Positions 1 to 5,180 of a stretch of 10,313 nt of DNA are shown here, piece by piece; within the stretch, counting starts at the first letter, position 1, and every line of letters begins with the position of its first letter. The notes beneath the pieces were generated by a model, which saw only the letters and a list, made by a program, of their open reading frames with translations, searched no databases and was not told where the DNA came from. The DNA comes from an uncultured Eubacteriaceae bacterium (lineage in GTDB: Bacteria > Bacillota > Clostridia > Eubacteriales > UBA1433). Both the position numbers and the translations under genes were made by a program. The stretch lies in the NCBI GenBank assembly GCA_937914785.1, contig CALGIV010000273.1, positions 1 through 10,313 on the forward strand. Reading direction: 5' to 3'.

Positions 1-881
1 GGGTCAATATCGTCGGCCGGGCAAATGCGCGGTACACTGATCGTGTGTGGGCCGACGCCGAAGACGGCTTCAAGGTGCTCGGCATGCATTAACAGGCCGG
101 CAAGTTCGTAGCGGTAACGCTGAAGGCCAAACAATACGCCCAGACCGACATCATCGATGCCGCCCAGCATTGCGCGATCCATCGCTTCGGTATGATAGGC
201 GTAATTGTGTTTGGGGCCGGTGGGGTGCAGCTGTTCATAGCTTTCTTTGTGATAAGTTTCCTGAAACAGAATGTATGTGCCGATACCGGCATCTTTCAAC
301 CGGCGATAATCTTCTGTCGAGGTGGCGGCAATGTTGACATTTACGCGACGAATTGCCCCGTTTTTGTGTTTGATATTATAGATCGTATCGATGCTTTCAA
401 GGATATAATCAAGCGGGTTGTTTGTGGGGTCTTCGCCGGCTTCCAGCGCGAGACGCTTATGCCCCAGATCCTGCAGAGCAATCACTTCGTGGCGAATGTC
501 ATCCTGTGTAAGCTTTTTACGCGGAATAGTTTTGTTTTGGCTGTGATATGGACAATACAGGCAGCCGTTAATGCAGTAATTGGATAGGTAGAGCGGCGCA
601 AAAAGCACGATGCGGTTGCCGTAGATCTCTTTTTTAATTTGCTCGGCCAGACGGCCGATTTCTGCATTCTTTTCCGGAATCGTGCAGTCGAGTAAAACGG
701 CGGCTTCGCGATGTGTCAGTCCTTTTTTCAGCGCAGCTTTCTGAATGATGCTGTCGATGAGTGCGGCGTTGTCGCAGTTTTGTTCTGCATATTTTAGCGT
801 GTCGAGGATTTCCTTGTGGTTGATAAATTCTTCTGCATGAGAAGAAGCTGGGTTGTAAGAAGTCTTTGTCATCGTGTTCAT
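1..881 (-). CDS. hydG: [FeFe] hydrogenase H-cluster radical SAM maturase HydG (3'-truncated by window edge)
   Basis: HydG is a radical SAM tyrosine lyase that splits tyrosine into p-cresol and a glycine-derived fragment, giving the CO and cyanide ligands of the H-cluster. It acts in the cytoplasm with HydE and HydF. About 293 codons are visible, reading without interruption from the ATG at 881 to the left edge. HydG proteins are roughly 470 residues, so the last third, including the region of the second Fe-S cluster, lies outside. The radical SAM motif CINGCLYC (Cys103, Cys107, Cys110) is followed by the typical PYHSQN stretch. Further family segments are ALEAGEDP, NVNIAATS, YILFQETYH and LGVLFGLQRYRYE. 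The start at 881 has an AAAGGA ribosome site 7 nt upstream; an ATG at 872 is too far from it. The gene follows hydE by 22 bp and is probably co-transcribed. Identification is by recalled family similarity and is firm. Confidence 0.96.
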   Translation of the reverse strand, partial: MNTMTKTSYNPASSHAEEFINHKEILDTLKYAEQNCDNAALIDSIIQKAALKKGLTHREAAVLLDCTIPEKNAEIGRLAEQIKKEIYGNRIVLFAPLYLSNYCINGCLYCPYHSQNKTIPRKKLTQDDIRHEVIALQDLGHKRLALEAGEDPTNNPLDYILESIDTIYNIKHKNGAIRRVNVNIAATSTEDYRRLKDAGIGTYILFQETYHKESYEQLHPTGPKHNYAYHTEAMDRAMLGGIDDVGLGVLFGLQRYRYELAGLLMHAEHLEAVFGVGPHTISVPRICPADDID

Positions 882-903
882 AAGTTTTTCCTTTCTTAAC
901 GGG

Positions 904-2004
904 TCAGGAATGTCCTTTCCCTTCAGTAAATTTTTGAGCGATTGCACAATGGTCGCCGCGGTCGACTACGGTGCGGTAGCCGATTGCGTCCATTTGTTCT
1001 GTAATGAGATGCGCTTCCGCGGCAGAAGTCGGGTTTTTGCCATTGTACAACGAATAGTGTTCTTTTTCTTTTGAGGGCGTGAGGTTGAGCATAATGACAT
1101 TTGCTCCCGCGAGCACGCCGCGCTGCCAGCCGTCTTCGGCAACGGTGCCCAATGCAGTGGTTGCCGGAAGCAGCGCTTGCGGCAATATCAGGCGTACGAG
1201 TGCGAGGAAGAACAGCGTATCCTCCGCAGTGCCGGCGCGCGCTGAGGCAAAAGGTGTATCGTCGTGTGGGATAAACGGGCCGATGCCTGCCATATGAGGT
1301 TTAAATTCCTGTAAAAACAGCAAATCTTTAGCGAGGCATTCGACGGTTTGAGCAGGAGAACCCACCATAAAACCTGCGCCGACCTGATAGCCGATATCCT
1401 GTAAATCTGTCAGGCAACGCCGGCGGTTCTTAAGCGACATTGCGGGCGGATGCAGCTTTTGGTAATGAAGTGCATCGGCGGTCTCGTGGCGAAGCAGATA
1501 GCGTACAGCGCCGGCCTCATAGTAGCGCTGATAGCTTGATAAGCTTTTTTCGCCTAAAGACAGCGTTATCGCAGCACCGGGCCAGCGTTGCCGGATCGTC
1601 AGGATAAGGTTGCAGATGTGTTCATCCGTGAAGTAAGAATCTTCACCGCCCTGCAACACGAACGTGCGCATCCCGAGTGCATAGCCTTTTTGGCAGCATG
1701 TTAAGATATCCTCTGTTGTAAGGCGGTAGCGTACGGCCTTTATATTAGAGCAGCGGATGCCGCAGTAATAACAATCATTTTTACAGAAATTGGAAATTTC
1801 AATCAAGCCGCGCAGATAGATGTTTTTTCCATAATTCTGTTGTGCCTGTTTTTGCGCCTGAGCATATAAAGTTTTTCTGTCAATACAGTCACGGTTTTGG
1901 ATTAACTGAACATATTCTTCGTAGCTCAGACGATAGCCTTGTTGCAGTTTTGTAATGATGTGTTCTATGTGTAAATCATTTGAGCGGACGGTACAGGGTT
2001 TCAA
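904..2004 (-). CDS. hydE: [FeFe] hydrogenase H-cluster radical SAM maturase HydE
   Basis: HydE is a cytoplasmic radical SAM enzyme that acts on the Fe(CO)2(CN)-cysteine product of HydG during assembly of the H-cluster. The protein is 366 residues from the chosen start. The radical SAM motif CKNDCYYC gives Cys74, Cys78 and Cys81 and is preceded by the family stretch LIEISNF. LQGGEDSYF, LSLGEKS, RYLLRHETA, GAGFMVGSPAQT, GIGPFIPHDDTP and PATTALGT follow, as in Thermotoga HydE. The C-terminal CX7CX2C motif for an auxiliary cluster is absent, as in many HydEs. TTG at 2004 was chosen because GGAGG lies 8 nt upstream and the stretch GGAAAACTTATTG closely mirrors the hydG start region. In-frame alternatives are ATG 2019 (no ribosome site) and TTG 2040 (inside a terminator hairpin loop). 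hydG follows 22 bp later. Confidence 0.96.
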   Translation of the reverse strand: MKPCTVRSNDLHIEHIITKLQQGYRLSYEEYVQLIQNRDCIDRKTLYAQAQKQAQQNYGKNIYLRGLIEISNFCKNDCYYCGIRCSNIKAVRYRLTTEDILTCCQKGYALGMRTFVLQGGEDSYFTDEHICNLILTIRQRWPGAAITLSLGEKSLSSYQRYYEAGAVRYLLRHETADALHYQKLHPPAMSLKNRRRCLTDLQDIGYQVGAGFMVGSPAQTVECLAKDLLFLQEFKPHMAGIGPFIPHDDTPFASARAGTAEDTLFFLALVRLILPQALLPATTALGTVAEDGWQRGVLAGANVIMLNLTPSKEKEHYSLYNGKNPTSAAEAHLITEQMDAIGYRTVVDRGDHCAIAQKFTEGKGHS

Positions 2005-2012
2005 TAAGTTTT

Positions 2013-2017
2013 CCTCC
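2013..2017 (-). promoter_or_regulatory. Ribosome binding site deciding the hydE start
   Basis: GGAGG on the minus strand sits 8 nt before TTG 2004. It overlaps the in-frame ATG at 2019, so that ATG cannot use it. The hydG start has nearly the same AGGAAAAACTTATG context, which supports TTG 2004. Confidence 0.7.
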
Positions 2018-2020
2018 ATC

Positions 2021-2048
2021 AAATAAAAAGTGCGCCCCAAGGCGCACT
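2021..2048 (-). terminator. Intrinsic terminator/attenuator hairpin in the hydE leader
   Basis: On the minus strand an 8-bp perfect stem, AGTGCGCC (2048-2041) with GGCGCACT (2036-2029), closes a TTGG loop and is followed by TTTTATTT. In the plus direction the hairpin is followed by A residues, so it can only terminate transcription heading into hydE. It ends just before the hydE ribosome site. No gene lies upstream on that strand that it could close, so it is best read as an attenuator in the hydE 5' leader. Confidence 0.75.
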
Positions 2049-2167
2049 AAAAAAGCAAATTTAGTATAAAATCGCGCCTTTTTTCTCAGATGCGGGCATC
2101 TTTAAAATCAGAACAGCTGTGATTATGATGATATTTCAATATCAGTTTAAGACTGAATATTTCAACT
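2029..2167 (-). promoter_or_regulatory. Structured hydE leader with alternative antiterminator pairing
   Basis: The predicted untranslated leader of hydE runs from about 2167. It contains a 5' hairpin (AATATTCAGT with ACTGATATT, one bulged T), a stem AATCA/TGATT around CAGCTG, a small GATG/CATC hairpin, and AAGGCGCG (2080-2073). The last segment can pair with TGCGCCTT (2046-2039), which is the 5' arm plus loop of the terminator. The two pairings exclude each other, the usual arrangement of a riboswitch or protein-controlled attenuator. No T-box motif (TGGNACC) is present and I do not recognise a known riboswitch core. Regulation is inferred; the complementarities are directly visible. Confidence 0.55.
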
Positions 2168-2173
2168 GCCTAT

Positions 2174-2202
2174 ATCATACCAGCGATACAGAAAAAAATC
2201 AA
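2174..2202 (-). promoter_or_regulatory. Sigma-A-type promoter for hydE-hydG
   Basis: On the minus strand the -35 is TTGATT (2202-2197) and the -10 is TATGAT (2179-2174), with a 17-bp spacer. Transcription should start near 2167, giving an untranslated leader of about 160 nt before hydE. Confidence 0.7.
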
Positions 2203-2214
2203 TAACAAATATTA

Positions 2215-2243
2215 TTAATAATAGTTCTCATAACTATTATTAA
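2215..2243. repeat. Perfect 12-bp-arm inverted repeat, possible operator
   Basis: TTAATAATAGTT (2215-2226) and AACTATTATTAA (2232-2243) flank a CTCAT loop. The repeat lies in the divergent hydE/spoIVB region, just upstream of the hydE -35 box, with its centre about 62 bp before the predicted hydE transcription start. That is a typical site for an activator dimer. It has no T-run and is very AT-rich, so a protein-binding site is more likely than a terminator. The binding protein is unknown. Confidence 0.5.
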
Positions 2244-2332
2244 GATGCTGTCTTGCATTATGGTGGCAGAATAAATTATGCCGAAATGATTTAAAATAAT
2301 AGATGATTAAAATTGACTACTTCGGAGGGAAA

Positions 2333-3601
2333 ATGAAGAATAGAAAAAAGAGTATCATCGCTACTGTCAGCACCCTGGTCGTTCTGGCCATTGCCTTTGC
2401 TGTTTTATTTATACCGGCCAATAAAGATATTTATATCGTACAGGGACGGGAGACTGAAATTAATTTGCCGGTTTTTTTACAGACTCAGGCTTCTATTGAA
2501 GAAGATGAAGCCGTTAATGTGAATGGCGGCACAGAGAAGACTTTTACAGTCCGTTCGGAAGACAGCATTAAAATTACTGCGCAGGAAAGAGGGACGATCA
2601 GCGTAAAGCTTAAAGCTTTTGGCTTTATTCCGGTGGGCAGCGTGAATGTCCATGTATTGCCGGATATTTCACTGTGTCCCGGTGGGTGGTTGATCGGTAT
2701 CAAGATGAATACCCGCGGCGTGATTGTTGTCGGGTTGGAGGAAATGCAAACATCGGAAGGAGAAGTCGTCTGCCCGGCGAAATTGGCAGGTATTGAAGTC
2801 GGCGATGTTTTATACGAAATTAACGGTGAAGAGGTTAATACGGCGGACGACGTCAAACGCCTGTTTGCCGGTGTGCAGAAAAAGCCGGCACAACTTCGCT
2901 TAAAACGGGGAAAAGAAGATATTAAAACGGAGATTTCAGCCGTATTGCTTGACGATAACACGTATAAGATCGGTCTTTGGGCACGGGATAACATTGCGGG
3001 AATCGGCACGATGACATTTTATGATGAGAATAAAGAAGTTTTTGCTTCGCTCGGGCATTCGATCAACGATGTGACGACCGGTATCGTCGTTCCGGTTAAA
3101 GACGGCAGCATTGTCAATGCCCACATCCTCTCTGTCGTGGAAGGGCAGGGCGGCACCCCTGGTGAGATCAGAGGAATTTTTTATGATGAGGACGAAGAGA
3201 TCGGCACCCTTACTGCGAATACCGAATATGGCTTGTATGGAAAGTTGGACGATGTGGCGCTGTTGTATGAAAGCGACCCGTTGCCGATCGCAACGCAGTC
3301 GGAAGTAAAAGAAGGCGCTGCTCAGATTATCAGCATGGTCGATGGAGAAGCGCCAAAAGCCTATGATATTGTTATTGAAAAGAAATATAATCAAAAGACA
3401 AAAGATCAAAAAGGGATGCTTTTGCGTGTTGTGGATGAAGAGTTGTTGGCAAAAACCGGAGGCATTGTGCAGGGGATGAGCGGCAGCCCGATTATTCAGG
3501 ATGGGAAAATTATCGGCGCGGTAACTCATGTGCTTGTAAATGATCCGACAAAAGGATACGGCATATTTGTCGAATGGATGATTAATGAGGCCGGAATATA
3601 A
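2333..3601 (+). CDS. spoIVB: SpoIVB serine peptidase (S55 family), sporulation signalling protease
   Basis: SpoIVB is made in the forespore and secreted across its inner membrane. In Bacillus subtilis it cleaves SpoIVFA, releasing the SpoIVFB protease to activate pro-sigma-K in the mother cell. The protein is 422 residues, against 426 in B. subtilis. A basic N-terminus (MKNRKK) leads into one membrane segment at about 7-28. A PDZ domain lies at about 125-200, and the S55 peptidase domain occupies the C-terminal half. The catalytic triad appears intact: His242 in SLGHSIND, Asp368 in VVDEELL and Ser383 in GMSGSPI. The Asp-Ser distance of 15 matches the B. subtilis enzyme. ATG 2333 follows GGAGGG closely (3 nt); the upstream in-frame ATG at 2303 has no ribosome site and would put the SD inside the gene. 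spo0A follows 101 bp later. No convincing forespore (sigma-F/G) promoter was found upstream. Confidence 0.96.
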   Translation: MKNRKKSIIATVSTLVVLAIAFAVLFIPANKDIYIVQGRETEINLPVFLQTQASIEEDEAVNVNGGTEKTFTVRSEDSIKITAQERGTISVKLKAFGFIPVGSVNVHVLPDISLCPGGWLIGIKMNTRGVIVVGLEEMQTSEGEVVCPAKLAGIEVGDVLYEINGEEVNTADDVKRLFAGVQKKPAQLRLKRGKEDIKTEISAVLLDDNTYKIGLWARDNIAGIGTMTFYDENKEVFASLGHSINDVTTGIVVPVKDGSIVNAHILSVVEGQGGTPGEIRGIFYDEDEEIGTLTANTEYGLYGKLDDVALLYESDPLPIATQSEVKEGAAQIISMVDGEAPKAYDIVIEKKYNQKTKDQKGMLLRVVDEELLAKTGGIVQGMSGSPIIQDGKIIGAVTHVLVNDPTKGYGIFVEWMINEAGI

Positions 3602-3624
3602 TTTAGAAAAATTTCACACAGTAT

Positions 3625-3651
3625 GAAGGAATAAATCATTTTATGCCGAAT
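3625..3651 (+). promoter_or_regulatory. Sigma-H-type promoter for spo0A
   Basis: GAAGGAATA (3625-3633) and GCCGAAT (3645-3651), with an 11-bp spacer, match every position of the Bacillus sigma-H consensus RNAGGAWWW N11-12 RNNGAAT. B. subtilis spo0A is also sigma-H transcribed. Transcription would start near 3658, about 45 nt before the spo0A ATG. No 0A box (TGTCGAA) is visible in this gap. Confidence 0.75.
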
Positions 3652-3702
3652 TAATAAAGTATAGGCAACATTTAAACGATTAAGCGATACGGAGGGAAAA
3701 TC

Positions 3703-4488
3703 ATGTTAAAAGTTGTACTGGCTGACAGTGATTCGGGCTACATGGCCTCGTTGGAGGAGGCTCTTAATCAGACACAAAGTATGAGCGTTGTCGGTAAATT
3801 TACAAATGGCAGAGAATTGGCAGAATTTTGTGAAAGTAAAAATTGTCCTGATATTGTCATATCGGATATTTTTCTGGCTGATTACGACGGCATTGAAGTG
3901 CTCAATAAAATTAATAACGGCAATCGTTACAACGCACCCAAATTCATTATGCTATGCTCAGCGGCAAAACCGGATTTTATTCGAAATGCAATCAATGCAG
4001 GAGCAGCTTATTATCTGGTTAAACCGGTTGATGAGCAGGTATTGATCAAACGCATTTTAGAAACCGGAGAAAGTAAGTTCGTCAGCAAGTTTGACATTAA
4101 GGAAGAAGAGGACAACCAGTATTATTCGGCACAGGCTTATGAAAAGCACATTACGAAGATGCTGCACGAGATCGGCGTACCGGCACATATTAAAGGGTAT
4201 ATGTATTTACGAGAGGCGATTAAGATGGTAGCGGAAAATACAGACTTACTCGGTGCGATTACAAAAGAGCTTTACCCGGAATTGGCTGTAAAATTTAAAA
4301 CGACATCCAGCAGGGTTGAACGTGCGATTCGGCACGCGATTGAAGTGGCGTGGAGCAGAGGAAATATGGATACGCTCGACAGTATTTTTGGCTATACGAT
4401 TGATCAGGACAAAGGGAAGCCGACGAATAGTGAATTTATCGCGATGATGGCGGATAAAATTCGTTTGGAGAAAATGGTCGTTATTTAA
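3703..4488 (+). CDS. spo0A: Sporulation master response regulator Spo0A
   Basis: Spo0A is a cytoplasmic response regulator. Once phosphorylated it dimerises and binds 0A boxes to start sporulation and related stationary-phase programmes. The protein is 261 residues, close to the 267 of B. subtilis. An N-terminal receiver domain (about 1-125) is joined by an acidic linker to the Spo0A C-terminal DNA-binding domain (about 145-261). The latter is highly conserved: IGVPAHIKGYMYLREAI, SSRVERAIRHAIEVAWSRGN and KPTNSEFIAMMADK. The phosphoacceptor Asp55 (ISDIF) and Lys107 (LVKPVD) are present. Two normally conserved pocket positions differ: the paired acidic residues read Asp8-Ser9 instead of Asp-Asp, and the Thr/Ser after the fourth strand is Cys85. 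GGAGGG lies 6 nt before the ATG, and a sigma-H promoter precedes the gene. A long terminator hairpin follows. Confidence 0.97.
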   Translation: MLKVVLADSDSGYMASLEEALNQTQSMSVVGKFTNGRELAEFCESKNCPDIVISDIFLADYDGIEVLNKINNGNRYNAPKFIMLCSAAKPDFIRNAINAGAAYYLVKPVDEQVLIKRILETGESKFVSKFDIKEEEDNQYYSAQAYEKHITKMLHEIGVPAHIKGYMYLREAIKMVAENTDLLGAITKELYPELAVKFKTTSSRVERAIRHAIEVAWSRGNMDTLDSIFGYTIDQDKGKPTNSEFIAMMADKIRLEKMVVI

Positions 4489-4542
4489 AATGAATGAGTG
4501 ATGTCCAAAAGGAGAGGGAAGTTTTTTAATAAACATAGAAAA

Positions 4543-4592
4543 GGCTGTTGTAAAACGAGTAGGTCGTGGTACAACAGCCGTTTTCTTTGTTT
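4543..4592 (+). terminator. Intrinsic terminator after spo0A, possibly bidirectional
   Basis: A 10-bp perfect stem GGCTGTTGTA (4543-4552) / TACAACAGCC (4570-4579) encloses a 2x2 internal loop and a second stem ACGA (4555-4558) / TCGT (4564-4567) with loop GTAGG. GTTTTCTTTG follows on the plus strand. On the minus strand the same hairpin is followed by TTTTCTATG, so it may stop transcription from both sides. It lies 54 bp after the spo0A stop. Confidence 0.75.
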
Positions 4593-4886
4593 TGAATTTT
4601 TCGTAATTTTTCTGCGGGGCAAAAGAAAATAAAATAGTTTTTTGAGCATTCTTTTAGAGGTGTGATCAAAATGTAAGTGTTGTTGGTTGGATGTTTGTTT
4701 CTTAGGTGGAAACATGGTTTTGCAAGCGGGGTTTTAGAGTCATAGTGATAAGTGTTATGTTGTTAATTTAATACTTAGCTTTTTTCTTTGTCGTTCGTTC
4801 TTTGCGTTCTCTACATGCGGAAAGGTAAAACGATAAAAAGGAAAGCTGTACGTGTACGTGCGCCAATTCTCCAAATTTGATATTTC

Positions 4887-4914
4887 TTGATTAAACTGAT
4901 TTTAAAAATATAGT
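4887..4914 (+). promoter_or_regulatory. Candidate promoter upstream of the structured intergenic segment
   Basis: TTGATT (4887-4892) and TATAGT (4909-4914) are separated by 16 bp; a second TATAGT overlaps at 4914-4919. A transcript would start near 4921. The region is AT-rich, so chance matches are possible. Confidence 0.4.
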
Positions 4915-4920
4915 ATAGTA

Positions 4921-5083
4921 TTTTCTGCGTAGATGGCGCTGTAATGGGACGATTGTTTTAGATGGATTAAAAGCTGAAAGGTTTCTTTAGCAGTGCCGAA
5001 AAAAATATTGTGATCATAAGTGCAAAATAGTGTATTTAGGCGGTTGTTCTTAAGGTTTTATTCATAAAGCAAGCAACCTTTTT
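4921..5083 (+). ncRNA. Candidate structured RNA (small RNA or recO leader)
   Basis: The segment is bounded by a candidate promoter and a terminator, giving a transcript of about 160 nt. Stem 1, GGCGCTG (4935-4941) with CAGTGCC (4991-4997), has one G-U pair. It encloses a TTTTA/TAAAA hairpin around 4957-4973 and a hairpin GCTGAAAG (4973-4980) / CTTTAGC (4985-4991) with one bulged G. Together they resemble a three-way junction. The 3' end is the hairpin at 5042-5078 followed by five T. I do not recognise it as 6S RNA, tmRNA, SRP RNA, RNase P RNA, a T-box or a glycine riboswitch. It could instead be an attenuated leader of recO. The pairings are visible; function is unknown. Confidence 0.35.
5042..5083 (+). 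terminator. Candidate terminator upstream of recO
   Basis: GGTTG (5042-5046) pairs with CAACC (5074-5078), followed by TTTTT (5079-5083). An adjoining CTT/AAG pairing lengthens the stem. The stem is modest and its loop long, so confidence is moderate. It would separate any upstream transcript from the recO promoter. Confidence 0.4.
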
Positions 5084-5089
5084 GAACCA

Positions 5090-5107
5090 TTGATAAGTTT
5101 TTATCAA
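5090..5107. repeat. Inverted repeat upstream of the recO promoter
   Basis: TTGATAA (5090-5096) and TTATCAA (5101-5107) flank GTTT. The centre is about 61 bp before the predicted recO transcription start. It resembles a dimeric regulator site, but the half-sites are too far apart for an FNR/CRP box (TTGAT N4 ATCAA). Confidence 0.3.
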
Positions 5108-5123
5108 AATTTGAAAATAATGG

Positions 5124-5152
5124 TTTACAATGTCATAACAGGGCGATATAAT
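5124..5152 (+). promoter_or_regulatory. Near-consensus sigma-A promoter for recO-glyS
   Basis: TTTACA (5124-5129) and a perfect TATAAT (5147-5152) are separated by 17 bp. The expected transcription start is near 5159. The -10 overlaps the in-frame ATG at 5151, so that ATG would not be on the mRNA; the recO start at 5181 leaves a leader of about 20 nt. Confidence 0.8.
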
Positions 5153-5180
5153 GAAACCAGCAATATTTTTTTGGTGTAGC

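Larger units (their letters stand above)
4489..5180. other. Long intergenic region between spo0A and recO
   Basis: Almost 700 bp without a credible protein gene. Reading frames on both strands are short, lack ribosome sites or cross the spo0A terminator. In order it holds the spo0A terminator (4543-4592), a weak AT-rich terminator-like hairpin (TAAGTGTT 4749-4756 with AATACTTA 4770-4777, one G-U pair, then a T-run at 4780-4790), a promoter at 4887-4914, a foldable segment ending in a terminator at 5042-5083, an inverted repeat at 5090-5107, and the recO promoter at 5124-5152. Bases 4593-4748 and 4791-4886 show nothing I can assign. Confidence 0.6.

Noticed and set aside
192..587. 131-residue plus-strand reading frame with hydrophobic stretches
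   Set aside because: It is antisense to hydG, which has clear family motifs and codon conservation in its own frame.
2029..2048. The hairpin near 2040 as a terminator for plus-strand transcription
   Set aside because: On the plus strand it is followed by A residues and there is no plus-strand gene upstream; only the minus-strand direction has the T-run.
2276..2285. TTATGCCGAA upstream of spoIVB, identical to bases around the spo0A sigma-H -10 (3641-3650)
   Set aside because: The spoIVB copy is followed by ATG rather than T and lacks a correctly spaced -35, so it is not a sigma-H promoter. The 10-base match may be chance.
4562..4575. GTGGTAC resembling part of a T-box motif
   Set aside because: It lies in the spo0A terminator hairpin, lacks the ACCGCG part, and is 1.4 kb before glyS.
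4485..4715. 76-residue minus-strand reading frame in the spo0A-recO gap
   Set aside because: It runs straight through the spo0A terminator hairpin, has low-complexity Leu/Lys/Phe content, and no recognised family.
4815..4880. Small basic peptide frame (21 codons, MRKGKTIKRKAVRV start)
   Set aside because: No ribosome binding site and no clear promoter; such short basic frames are common in AT-rich spacers.
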